Shown: positions 42,716 through 51,361 of the stretch, piece by piece
Layout of the letters: each line of letters begins with the position of its first letter
Numbering within the stretch: the stretch's first letter is position 1
Source of the DNA: Streptomyces sp. RKAG293
Lineage (GTDB): Bacteria > Actinomycetota > Actinomycetes > Streptomycetales > Streptomycetaceae
Assembly (NCBI RefSeq): GCF_023701745.1
Contig: NZ_JAJOZB010000001.1
Coordinates: 7,859,001 to 7,923,000 of the forward strand
DNA: 64,000 nucleotides
Reading direction: 5' to 3'
The notes under the pieces: generated by a model
What the model was told of the DNA's origin: nothing
What the model saw: only the letters and a program-made list of their open reading frames with translations
Databases searched by the model: none
Translations under genes and position numbers: made by a program

Positions 42716-43117
42716 CGCATACCTCCCTTGGTCGAGTGCCCTGCGTATCGCCTGTGGTAAGCGCGGGTGGGGTCCGCTCTGCGTCTCACGCATCTTAGTT
42801 GGTGACCCGCCGGTTCTGACCGCCTTGGCTGTGGAGACCGGGTGCATGTTCGCCGGGTCGCACAGGCATCCCCAACTGGCTTGAAACCAGCGATTGTTGG
42901 CCTGACATCCGATCCGTCGTCCTGTCAGATGTACGCCGTGTCCGACTGTTGACGGCCGGGGGGACGCGTGCCAGCCTGTCAGCGGAGATGAATGAGGGAG
43001 CAAAACTCATTCACATCAGTCTCTGTTCCTTTGCGCCACACAGACCCTCCCGGCTGCCGGGAGCGCCGGACGCGACCGCGTCCGGTGATGCGTCACATCA
43101 CCGAAAAGGAGCACAAC
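42716..43117. promoter_or_regulatory. Divergent intergenic region with two inverted repeats
   Basis: This 402-bp gap has no supported gene. It holds TGAATGAG (42989-42996) / CTCATTCA (43006-43013), an 8-bp inverted repeat with 9-nt spacer, and CGGTGATG (43083-43090) / CATCACCG (43096-43103), an 8-bp stem with a 5-nt loop ending just before the AAAAGGAG ribosome site of the peptide gene. A TTGACG box lies at about 42949. Operator or RNA-hairpin roles are possible. Confidence 0.45.
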
Positions 43118-43210
43118 ATGAAGAAGATCGTTGTCCGCAAGGCCGGCACCGTCCGTCTGACCTCCGCCGCGACGTCCTGCTACTGCGGTGGCACGCCCGT
43201 CCTCGCCTGA
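43118..43210 (+). CDS. 30-aa Cys-containing peptide (putative RiPP or signal precursor)
   Basis: The 30-aa product begins MKKIVVRKAGTVRLTSAA and ends TSCYCGGTPVLA, with Cys at 21 and 23, Gly-Gly at 24-25 and five Thr/Ser near the Cys. AAAAGGAG lies six bases upstream of ATG 43118, a strong ribosome site for such a small frame. It precedes, on the same strand, an RRE-like-M50 membrane protease, a TPR protein and a flavin reductase. A longer frame from 42992 has no ribosome site. I do not recognise the family. Core and leader cannot be separated confidently. Confidence 0.7.
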   Translation: MKKIVVRKAGTVRLTSAATSCYCGGTPVLA

Positions 43211-43341
43211 CCCATCACTTCCGAGCCGCGGCGAGCCGGTCGAGACCGGTCCGCCGCGGCTCGCGGAGCTCCAGCCGGTCCGGGCCACGGTGTCCGCGGC
43301 CCGGACCGGCACTTCTGCGGACCAGCGACAGTGAGGTAGTG

Positions 43342-44544
43342 ATGGACGCCGCGGCAGTGGACCTCGACCGACCCCTGAGGCTGTACCCGCTGACCTTCCT
43401 CGAGGAAGGCGACGAGGTCACCGTGGGACGGGCCGACATCGATTCCTACGGCCTCTTCCCCGCCGACGGCGCCGCGCTGCTGCGCCGCCTGGAGACCGGG
43501 GAGACCCCGAACGACGCCGCCCGCTGGTACAACACCCAGTACGGCGAGACCGTCGACATGGTGGAATTCCTCGAAGTCCTCGAGGCCTTCGAACTGCTCG
43601 TGCCGGACGGCGAGGAGGTCGCCGAGGCGGGCGCGGTGCGCTGGCAGCGGCTCGGCCGGGCGCTCTTCTCTCCCGTGGCCTGGGTGCTGTACGGACTGCT
43701 GTTCATCGCCGGCATCGTCGCCATGTTCCGTGAACCGGCCGTGGTCCCGACCTACCACAACATCTTCTTCACCAGCTCGTCCCTGGTGGCGCTCGCCCTC
43801 GGCAACGTCCTCGGCCAGGCGCCGTGGATCCTGCTGCACGAGTCCTACCACGCACTGGCCGGACGCAGACTGGGCCTCAACTCCTCCCTCAGCATCGGCC
43901 GGCGCTTCTACTACGTCGTCTTCCTGACCAAGCTGGACGGACTCGTCGCCGTACCCCGGCGCAAGCGCTACCTGCCGATGCTCGCGGGCATGCTCGTCGA
44001 CGTCCTGGTCGTCACCGGGCTGACGCTCGCCGCGGTGCCCCTGGCCGGCTCCGACGGCTTCGCCGGATTCCTGGGCCGCTTCCTGCTCGCGATGGCCTTC
44101 GGCACCCTGCTCCGGTTCGCCTGGCAGTTCTACTTCTTCCTGCGCACCGATCTGTACTACCTCGCCACCACGGTGCTGGGCTGCAACGATCTGCAGACCG
44201 TCGCCAAGGGCATGCTGCAGAACCGGCTCTACGGCCTGATCGGGCGGCGCGACAAGATCGTGGACGCGGAGACCTGGACCCCGCGCGACCGTGAGGTCGC
44301 CCGCTGGTACGTCTGGCTGATGGTCACCGGCTACGCGGTTCTCACCGGACTGCTCGTCACCGCCGTCGTCCCCGCCGCGATCCGGATCACCGAGATGGCC
44401 GTCAGGAAGCTCTTCTCCGACATCTCGCCGCTGAACGTCCTGGACGTGACGGTCTTCCTGATCCTCAACTTCGGCGAGCTGATCCTCGCGGGCATCCTCG
44501 CCGTCCGCGGCTACCGCCGCCGCACCCCCGCCACCGCCGGCTGA
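43342..44544 (+). CDS. Membrane M50-type metallopeptidase with PqqD-like (RRE-type) N-terminus
   Basis: The 401-aa protein has an N-terminal domain of about 90 residues (GLFPADGAALLRRLETGETPNDAARWYNTQYG, then a C-terminal helix pair) that resembles PqqD-like RiPP recognition elements. Then come about six helices with HESYH (His166, Glu167, His170) in WILLHESYHALAGRRLG, the zinc motif of site-2-type proteases, and LVDVLVV as a possible third-ligand helix. It would cleave or process a peptide within or at the membrane. It follows the 30-aa peptide gene by 131 bases. Related peptide-zinc-metalloprotease genes often accompany RiPP precursors; function here is inferred. Confidence 0.82.
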   Translation: MDAAAVDLDRPLRLYPLTFLEEGDEVTVGRADIDSYGLFPADGAALLRRLETGETPNDAARWYNTQYGETVDMVEFLEVLEAFELLVPDGEEVAEAGAVRWQRLGRALFSPVAWVLYGLLFIAGIVAMFREPAVVPTYHNIFFTSSSLVALALGNVLGQAPWILLHESYHALAGRRLGLNSSLSIGRRFYYVVFLTKLDGLVAVPRRKRYLPMLAGMLVDVLVVTGLTLAAVPLAGSDGFAGFLGRFLLAMAFGTLLRFAWQFYFFLRTDLYYLATTVLGCNDLQTVAKGMLQNRLYGLIGRRDKIVDAETWTPRDREVARWYVWLMVTGYAVLTGLLVTAVVPAAIRITEMAVRKLFSDISPLNVLDVTVFLILNFGELILAGILAVRGYRRRTPATAG

Positions 44545-44673
44545 ACCACGGCCCGAAGCATGGGCGGCCCGACCGGACCGCGCCCGCACCAACCGCGCCC
44601 GCACCAACCGCGGCCGGAACCCGGCCGCAGCCCACCGGAACGCCGTACGACGCGACGCAGAGGAGCAGTCCGC

Positions 44674-46758
44674 ATGAACGAGGTTGTCCCCACTCACCAC
44701 TGGGTCCGCGGCGGGCTGGTCCGGGACCGCGAGGCCGCCATGGAACGGCTCGGCCTGCCGGCCGGACCGGTCATGGTCGTGAACGCGCACCGCGGACTGC
44801 GCGGACCGTACACCGCCGCCGGGACCCTCGTACGCGCCATGGTGCCCGACGTCCTGCTCCGCGACCGGAAGCTGGTCGAGCGCTACGACATCGAACTGCT
44901 CTCCGCCGCGCCGGACCTCCGCTCCGTCGTCCCCAACTCCCGCGAGACGCTGACCTCCATGGCGCTCCCGGCCGAGCGCACCCGCTACTACGCCCGGCTA
45001 CGCACCACGCGCATCTCCAACGGCCTGGTGGAGTTCGTCCGCGACGGTCTGGCCGCCGACGGGCCGCGCGTCCTCGTCGTGGAGAACGCCGACCGGGCCG
45101 AGGCCACCGACCTGGAGTTCCTCACCGCACTGGTCCGCCGGATCGACCCCACGCACCTGACCGTCGTCGTCCGCAGCGGCGGCACCGGACCCGCCGACGA
45201 GGCCCTGCTCGCCGTCCTCGCCGCCCGCGCCCAGGTCACCGAAGTCCACCCGTCCGCCGCGGCGGACGGGCCCGCCGACGCCTGGGCCTATGTCGCCACG
45301 GACTGCACCACCGACGAGCCGGCGCCGCTCGCGGCCTACGAGGCACTCGACCCCGCGGCGCGGGCGCTGCTGCACGACCGGCGCGCCGCCGAACTCGCCG
45401 AACGGGACGAGGAGTCGCTCCGGCTCGGCGCCATCGCCCACCACCTGGAGCACGGCTCCGATCCCGGCGGCGCGGGAGTGCCCGCGGTCTTCCACGCCAT
45501 GGACCACAGCCTGTGCAACGGTTTCTACGAGGCGTGCGTCGACTACGGCCGGCGCGGACTGGCGCTCGTCGACCCCAGGACGGAACACGACCGCTGGTGG
45601 GCCTTCACCAAGGGCGTGACGCTCTCCCTCTCCATCCTCGGCCGCACCTACGAGGCCGAGAAGCTGGACGACCAGGCCCGGCTGAACTCCGTCAAGCCCG
45701 CCGTCCACATGGCCGCCGCCTACAACACGGCCATGCTCTACACCCGGCACAACGACCCCGAGGACCGCGACGAGTTCAAGGCCAAGGCCTGGCTGAACTC
45801 CGCCATCGCCACCGCGTCACTCATCGAGAACCGCGGCGACCGGGCCTTCCAGAGCGCCTTCTACAAGAACGGCCTGGCCCTGGTGGAGGTCAACCTCGGT
45901 GAGCCGACCGAGGCGCTGCGGCTGGTCGACGAGGCGATCAGCAGCCTCGACGAGCTGCTCGGCCCGGACGAGCACGTCCTGCACCGCTCGGTGCTCAAGA
46001 ACAACAGGGCCCGGGTCTACCTCAGCCTCGGCCGCATCCAGGAGGCCCTCGCGGACTACGCGATCGTCATCCGGGAGGACCCCAACCACGCCGAGCACTA
46101 CCTGGAACGCGGCAACATCCTGCGCCGGCTGGGCCGGCCCGAGGAGGCGTTCGAGGACTACGCGAGGGCCATGCGGCTCTCCCCGCCGTTCCCGGAGATC
46201 TACTACAACCGCGGCGACCTCCGGCTCAACGAGGGCGACACCGAGGGCGCACTCGCCGACTTCGGCTATGTCATCGAACTCGTCCCGGAATTCGTCGACG
46301 CGTACGTCAACCGGGCCGGTCTGCTGCTGGAGGCGGGCGAGCTGGACGCGGCCGAGCAGGACGCCAACACCGGCCTCGGCCACGAGCCCGACAACCCCTA
46401 TCTGCACGCGGTCCTGGGCCAGGTGCACGCGGAGCGCGAGGAGTTCGAGGAGTCCCGGGCCGCCTTCGACCGTGCGCTCGCCGCCGACCCGGACATGATC
46501 ACGGCACTGTCGGGACGCGCCGCCCTCGCCTACGACATGGGCGAACTGGACACCGCGGCCCTCGACCTCGGCCACGCCGTGGAACTGCAGCCGGACGACC
46601 CCGCGCTGCGCTACAACCGCGCCTTCGTCCACCAGGACACCGGCCACTGGGAAGAGGCCCTCGCCGACCTGGAGATCGCCGCCGGGCTGGCACCGGACGA
46701 CTCCGACATCACCGAGGCGCTGGACACCTGCCGGCGCAAGGCGGCAGCCGCGCGATGA
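44674..46758 (+). CDS. TPR-repeat protein with ATPase-like N-terminal domain
   Basis: The 694-aa protein has an N-terminal region of about 230 residues that resembles a degenerate ATPase (VMVVNAHRGLRGPYTAAGT in place of a Walker A; VLVVENADRAEATDLEFL at a Walker B position), then a linker, and a C-terminal series of TPR-type repeats (about 400-690, such as GDFYAxA-like GRPEEAFEDYARAMRLSP and EGALADFGYVIELVP). The missing Walker A Lys/Ser pattern suggests no ATP hydrolysis. TPR proteins often scaffold or sense peptides. It follows the M50 gene on the same strand and overlaps the flavin reductase start (ATGA). Confidence 0.78.
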   Translation: MNEVVPTHHWVRGGLVRDREAAMERLGLPAGPVMVVNAHRGLRGPYTAAGTLVRAMVPDVLLRDRKLVERYDIELLSAAPDLRSVVPNSRETLTSMALPAERTRYYARLRTTRISNGLVEFVRDGLAADGPRVLVVENADRAEATDLEFLTALVRRIDPTHLTVVVRSGGTGPADEALLAVLAARAQVTEVHPSAAADGPADAWAYVATDCTTDEPAPLAAYEALDPAARALLHDRRAAELAERDEESLRLGAIAHHLEHGSDPGGAGVPAVFHAMDHSLCNGFYEACVDYGRRGLALVDPRTEHDRWWAFTKGVTLSLSILGRTYEAEKLDDQARLNSVKPAVHMAAAYNTAMLYTRHNDPEDRDEFKAKAWLNSAIATASLIENRGDRAFQSAFYKNGLALVEVNLGEPTEALRLVDEAISSLDELLGPDEHVLHRSVLKNNRARVYLSLGRIQEALADYAIVIREDPNHAEHYLERGNILRRLGRPEEAFEDYARAMRLSPPFPEIYYNRGDLRLNEGDTEGALADFGYVIELVPEFVDAYVNRAGLLLEAGELDAAEQDANTGLGHEPDNPYLHAVLGQVHAEREEFEESRAAFDRALAADPDMITALSGRAALAYDMGELDTAALDLGHAVELQPDDPALRYNRAFVHQDTGHWEEALADLEIAAGLAPDDSDITEALDTCRRKAAAAR

Positions 46759-47273
46759 GCGCGGACGGAGCGGTGACGGCGGACGAGGCGGTACGCGAGC
46801 GGCAGCGGCCGCTGCGGTCGGTGCTCGGCCGCTTCGCCACCGGCGTGGCGGTCGTCACCACCGTCCGCCGGGGGCGCCCGGCCGGACTGACGGTCAACTC
46901 CTTCACCTCCCTGTCACTCGACCCGCCGCTGGTCCTGTGGTGCCTCAACCGCGCGTCCAACCACCGGGCCGCCTTCACCGCCGCCCCGCACTTCGCCGTG
47001 CACCTGCTCGCCGCCGGCCAGCGCGAACTGGCGGCCCGCTTCGCCGGCCCCGGCGACCGCTTCGAACGCCTCGCCACCCGGCCGGGACCCTACGGGGTAC
47101 CGCTCCTCGACGGCACGATCGGCACCCTGATCTGCCGCCGCGACCGCATCGTCCCCGCCGGGGACCATCTCGTCCTCATCGGAGAGGTGCTCGACCACCA
47201 CGCGGAACCCGGCGCGCCGCTGCTCTTCCTCGACGGCCGTTTCCATCGCGGTCCCGACCCGGAATCGACCTGA
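46755..47273 (+). CDS. Flavin reductase family protein (FMN-binding split barrel)
   Basis: The 172-aa protein fits the flavin reductase-like family: LGRFATGVAVVTTVRRGRPAGLTVNSFTSLSLDPPL near the start, then ASNHRAAFTAAPHFAVHLLA and HLVLIGEVLDH. Members supply reduced FMN or FAD to monooxygenases, or act directly. It is the last gene of the putative peptide locus and overlaps the TPR gene by 4 nt. Confidence 0.9.
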   Translation: MSADGAVTADEAVRERQRPLRSVLGRFATGVAVVTTVRRGRPAGLTVNSFTSLSLDPPLVLWCLNRASNHRAAFTAAPHFAVHLLAAGQRELAARFAGPGDRFERLATRPGPYGVPLLDGTIGTLICRRDRIVPAGDHLVLIGEVLDHHAEPGAPLLFLDGRFHRGPDPEST

Positions 47274-47396
47274 ACAGGTATCAACCGGCCGGACGCCGAC
47301 TAGAGTCGGATCACCGCGAAATGCCGTACAGCTGGTGGGTGTGCCAGTGCACAGTTCCGGGTCCGTGAAGCGACCCGGGGGAGGGCGTGTGCCCGG

Positions 47397-49456
47397 ATGA
47401 GTAGTCGCTCCAACCGGTCGATGGGCGTGTGGGCCGAGGCGCAGCGTCAGCGGCAGCGCCAGTTGGAAGCGCACCAGCGGGAACAGCGCTACGCCGAACG
47501 GGAACTCGCCCGCAGCAACCGGGAACAGCAGGCCGCGTACCGGCAGCGCCGCGAGGCGGACGCCAGAAGGCGCACCGAGGAACTCGACACGCGGGTCGAG
47601 TCGTTGACCCGGCTGCTCGCGACGGGCTGCCGGGCCCCGGCGTTCCGCACCTCGGCCCTGCTGCGGTCCGAACAGCTGGAGCCGTTCGCCCCCGGCCGGC
47701 TCGCCGTCCCCGTCCCGGTGCCGCAGCAGAGTGCCTACCGCCCGCAGTCCGGCTGGGGTTTCGGCTCCGGCCGGCGGGCGCAGGAAGAGGCGCAGGCCCG
47801 GTACGAGCACGACCTGGCGGCCGCGCAGACCGCCGAGGCGCAGCGGCAGCAGCAACTCACCTCGCACGGCCGGCAGTACGACGCCTGGCGGGCCGCCCAG
47901 CTCGCGGAGATCCGCCGCCACAACGCCGGTATCGCGGAGAACGTCAGCGGTATGCGCCGGGGGACCCGGAGACGGTGGTGGAGTACTTCTCCGCGGCGCT
48001 GTACGCCTCCACGGCCTGGCCGGAGGGATTCCCGCGCCAGGTGTCGTGCGCCTACGACGCGCCCGCCCGCCGCCTCGTGCTGAACTGGGAGCTCCCGGGC
48101 TACGACATCGTTCCGGAGGCCAAGCTGGTGCGGTACATGCCCGGCGCGGACCAGGACAAGGAGACGGCCAGGCCGGTGGGGCAGCGCCGGGCCGTCTACC
48201 GGGACGTGGTGGCGCAGTGCGTGCTGCTGGCGCTGCGCGAACTGTTCGCGGCGGACGAGTTCGGCACCCTGGACTCGGTCACGCTGAACGGCTTCGTGGA
48301 CGACCACGACCCCTCGACCGGGCTGCGGGCCCAGCTCTTCCTCGCCACGGTCGCGGCGGACCGCCAGGTCTTCGAGCGGCTGAACCTCGTCCAGGTCAGT
48401 GCGGTGGACTGTCTCGTCGACGGCCTGGGCGGCAAGCTGTCCGCGCGCCCCGACCAGCGCACCGTGGTGCGGCCCGGTGCGGTGCCGGGCGACCTGGGCC
48501 GGGGCACGGTCTCGCACGGGGGAGGCGAGGACCCGGACCTGTTCGAGATGGACCCGATCGAGTTCGAGTCGCTGGTGGCCGAGCTGTTCCGGGCCCGCGG
48601 CATGCAGGCGGTCATGACGCAGCGCTCCAACGACGGCGGAGTCGACGTCGAGGCGCTGGACCCCGACCCCATCAGCGGCGGCACGATCATCGTGCAGGTG
48701 AAGCGCTACCGCCACACCGTGCCGCCCACCGCCGTACGCGATCTGTTCGGAACGGTGCAGGGAGCGGGCGCGATCAAGGGCGTCCTGGTGACGACCTCGG
48801 GCTACGGCCCCGGCTCCTACACCTTCGCCAGCGGCAAACCGCTGACGCTGATCTCCGGCCCGGAACTCGTCGACCTGCTGGGCCGCCACGGGCTGCGCGG
48901 CCGGCTCGGCGGTGGCCCGGCGGTGCCGGCCCAGCGGACCACTCCACCGGCCGCGGCGGCCGTCCCCGACACCGAGTACAACCTGCTGGGGATGTCCTGG
49001 TCGGGGGGTGTCGCGCTGGACGTGTGCGCGCTCGTCTGCCGGGGGAACCGCGCGCTGAGCGACGACCACTTCGTCTTCTTCAACAACGCGCAGACACCCG
49101 ACGGAGCGGTGCGCGCGGTGTCCCGGCCCGCCCGGGACAAAGCCGCCGTCCGGGTGGCCTTCGACGCCCTTCCCCCGAGCGCGGACCGGCTCGTGCTGGC
49201 GGTGTCGATCGACCCCGAGATCAATCCGCACGCCGACCTCGCCGGCTTCACCGACTCCTTCATCCGGCTGTCGGACGGATCGGGAGCCGAACTCGACCGG
49301 CTGGAGGTCTCCGACGGCCGGGCCGGTGAGACCGCGTTGATCCTCGGCTCCTTCCGCCGCCGGGCCAGCGGCGACTGGGAGTTCGTCATCGGCGGCAAGG
49401 GATACGAGGGCGGGCTGGAAGCACTGGTCCGGGACTACGGCATCGACGTCGGTTAG
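47397..49456 (+). pseudogene. Frameshifted Mrr-type restriction endonuclease with TerD domain
   Basis: Two frames together describe one protein. The first (47397 to about 47950) gives a coiled-coil, Gln/Arg-rich N-terminus ending HNAGIAENVSG; the second (from about 47951 to 49456) continues YAPGDPETVVEYFSAALY and then an Mrr-like nuclease (DPIEFESLVAELF, NDGGVDVEALDPD, IIVQVKRY with Asp and Gln-x-Lys) and a C-terminal TerD-like domain (SGGVALDVCALV, DDHFVFFNNAQ, SIDPEIN). The total of 2060 nt is one base short of a multiple of three, pointing to one lost base in the GG TAT region. This could be a real inactivating deletion, a sequence error or programmed +1 shift. Intact relatives would act in DNA or stress defence. 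Confidence 0.8.
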
Positions 49457-49570
49457 GGAATCCCACCCGGACACCGAAAAGGCTTTCGATGCGGAGTTAC
49501 CCCGATGCCGCTGGAATGCGAACTCGTGTACGTGGGACGGAAATTCGAAGAGGGAATTCCGGGCGAAAGG

Positions 49571-50374
49571 TCAGGTATTCGGCACGCGCAGTTTCACCCA
49601 GGAAACCGGACCGGGCCAGCCGTCGGCGTCCGAACCCCGATAACCGATCTTCAGCTGGAACTTCGCGTACGAACGCCGGTCGGTATCGGTCCACCGCGGG
49701 CCCGGCCCCTGGCTGTACAGCGCCACTCCTTCGGCCACCAGCCGGCGGCCCATCGCCGTGATGATCGGGCTGTGCGGCGCGGTGTGGAACCACTGCGTGC
49801 CGGGGAACGGCTCCAGGGCGGGCGGGTGCGGGGTGGGCGCCGGACGGGGCCAGGCCGGATCGGCGGAATCGATGCCGCCCGGGTACTTCGGGTAGCCGTA
49901 GCCGTACACCCGGGGCGAGGCGCGTTCGCGCACCCGCCGGTAGACCCCGTCGCCCTCGGCCGAGCCGTTCACGTTGGTGTTGCCCTCGATCGTGTAGATG
50001 CGCGTGGCATCGAACCGCTCCACCACGCCCGTGTGCTCGGAACCGCCGGCACCGTAGAAGACCTGGGCTCCCACCGCCGGATACTCCGAGAAGCGCTGGC
50101 GCTCCCTGAACCACGCGACGCCCGTGGCGCACGCCGCGGTACGCGGGAACAGGGCGGCCGCGCCGGCGCGCAACGCCACCCAGGAGACGAACGTCGCGCA
50201 CCAGGGCTGCCCCTGCGACCACTCCAGGCCGGGGACCTCGTCGCTGTACCGCTGGATGTTGTTCCAGTCGCCGTGATCACGGCCCTCGTGGACACCGACC
50301 TGCCCGGCCGCGGTCCGCATGACCGCGTCCGGATCTCCTTGTAGCGTTTGCGCCGTCAATGGATCTGCGGACAT
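49571..50374 (-). CDS. CHAP-type peptidoglycan hydrolase without signal peptide
   Basis: The 267-aa protein has an N-terminal CHAP-like amidase/peptidase domain (QPWCATFVSWVALRAG with Cys; GSEHTGVVERF with His; YTIEGNTN) and a C-terminal segment with GDSDADGWPG-like and LKIGYRGSDADGWPGP, typical of peptidoglycan-binding domains. No signal peptide is visible from either start candidate (50374 or 50380), as in phage endolysins or tail-like particle lysins. ATG 50374 has GGGGG about eight bases upstream. It is divergent from the SARP gene. Confidence 0.8.
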   Translation of the reverse strand: MSADPLTAQTLQGDPDAVMRTAAGQVGVHEGRDHGDWNNIQRYSDEVPGLEWSQGQPWCATFVSWVALRAGAAALFPRTAACATGVAWFRERQRFSEYPAVGAQVFYGAGGSEHTGVVERFDATRIYTIEGNTNVNGSAEGDGVYRRVRERASPRVYGYGYPKYPGGIDSADPAWPRPAPTPHPPALEPFPGTQWFHTAPHSPIITAMGRRLVAEGVALYSQGPGPRWTDTDRRSYAKFQLKIGYRGSDADGWPGPVSWVKLRVPNT

Positions 50375-50433
50375 GTGCATCACCCCCGTCGGCTCCACCG
50401 TGGAGCCGGTAAAGACACAGTCCTCGGGCGACC

Positions 50434-50461
50434 TTGCAGAATTCGTGCAACCTGCGTGCAA
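50434..50461 (+). promoter_or_regulatory. Three direct repeats at 11-bp spacing (SARP-type operator)
   Basis: TTGCAG (50434), GTGCAA (50445) and GTGCAA (50456) occur with an 11-bp pitch, the spacing of OmpR-like/SARP heptamer repeats. A further pair ACCTTGCA (50431) / TGCAAGGT (50457) forms an inverted repeat. It lies between the CHAP gene and the SARP gene, so autoregulation or shared control is possible. Confidence 0.5.
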
Positions 50462-50548
50462 GGTGCGTAGCAGGCCTACTTCTCATCCATGAGATGCGCG
50501 TGTTAAACAATGACCGTGAAAGACGCACCATCGGTCTGGGGGGAGACC

Positions 50549-51328
50549 ATGGAGTTCCGCTTACTCGGACCTGTCACCATCGCCGACGAAAACCGTTCGA
50601 TCAGCCCGGGAGGGCGTAGACAACAGGCTGTCGTGGCAGCTTTGTTGATGCACCGCAACACGTTCGTTCCGGTGCCCCGGCTCATCGACTGCGTATGGGG
50701 GGACGAGGCGCCGCCCAGCGCCGTCAACAGTCTTCAGAGCTATGTCTCGCGGTTCAGGAAACTCCTGGAACCGGGGCCGCCCGACGGATCGGTGCGCCTG
50801 GTGCGCAGCGTTCCCGGCGGGTACTCCCTGCACGCTCCCGACGAACAGGTCGACGGAGTCCGGTTCGCGCGGCTCGTGTCGGAGGGCCGGTCGCTGCTGG
50901 AGGTGGGTCGCGCCATGGAGGCGTACCGCTGTCTGACCAGGGCGCTGCGGCTGTGGCGCGGCCCCGCGATGGCCGGTCTCGCCGAACACGAACCGCTCGC
51001 CGCGGAGATCGCGAGGCTGGAGGAGCTGCGGACGTCCGCGACCGAGTACCAGGCGACGGCCGCCCTGGCGCTCGGCCGGAACGAGGAGGCCGTCGCCCTG
51101 CTGAAGGGCGTCATCCGCGAATGCCCGCTCCGGGAGGGGCCGCGCGCCGGCCTCATGCTGGCGCTCTACCGCTCGGGCCGGCAGGCCGAGGCGCTCGCCC
51201 TGTTCAGAACGACCCGGGAGATGCTCGTCGACGAACTGGGAGTGGAGCCGGGCCATGAACTGGCCCGGCTCCAGCAGTCGATCCTCCGCCAGGACCCGGC
51301 GCTCGTCAGGCCGGCCCTGCCCGTCTAG
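50549..51328 (+). CDS. SARP-family regulator with TTA codon
   Basis: The 259-aa protein has an N-terminal OmpR-like winged helix (residues 1-100: MEFRLLGPVTI, LIDCVWGDEAPPSAVNSLQSYVSRFRKLL) and a bacterial transcriptional activation domain of TPR type (about 105-245). This is the short SARP architecture that activates secondary-metabolite genes. Codon 5 is TTA (50561-50563), so translation should depend on bldA tRNA-Leu. ATG 50549 with GGGGGGAG upstream is preferred; a start at 50510 adds 13 residues. Its target is not obvious; the nearest cluster is not adjacent. Confidence 0.9.
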   Translation: MEFRLLGPVTIADENRSISPGGRRQQAVVAALLMHRNTFVPVPRLIDCVWGDEAPPSAVNSLQSYVSRFRKLLEPGPPDGSVRLVRSVPGGYSLHAPDEQVDGVRFARLVSEGRSLLEVGRAMEAYRCLTRALRLWRGPAMAGLAEHEPLAAEIARLEELRTSATEYQATAALALGRNEEAVALLKGVIRECPLREGPRAGLMLALYRSGRQAEALALFRTTREMLVDELGVEPGHELARLQQSILRQDPALVRPALPV

Positions 51329-51361
51329 CGGAGGAGGGACGAAGGAACGGCCGGACGCGGC

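Noticed and set aside
42992..43117. Longer N-terminus for the 30-aa peptide
   Set aside because: The extra 42 residues have no ribosome site and include the two dyads; AAAAGGAG is placed for ATG 43118.
47397..48083. A separate 228-aa protein
   Set aside because: Its last 40 residues after position 47950 are Arg/Thr/Pro-rich shadow sequence; the continuation lies in another frame, so it is the N-terminal part of the frameshifted nuclease gene.
50390..50408. CGGCTCCAC-C-GTGGAGCCG as a transcription terminator
   Set aside because: The one-base centre is too tight for an RNA hairpin and it lies upstream of the CHAP gene; an operator is more plausible but unsupported.
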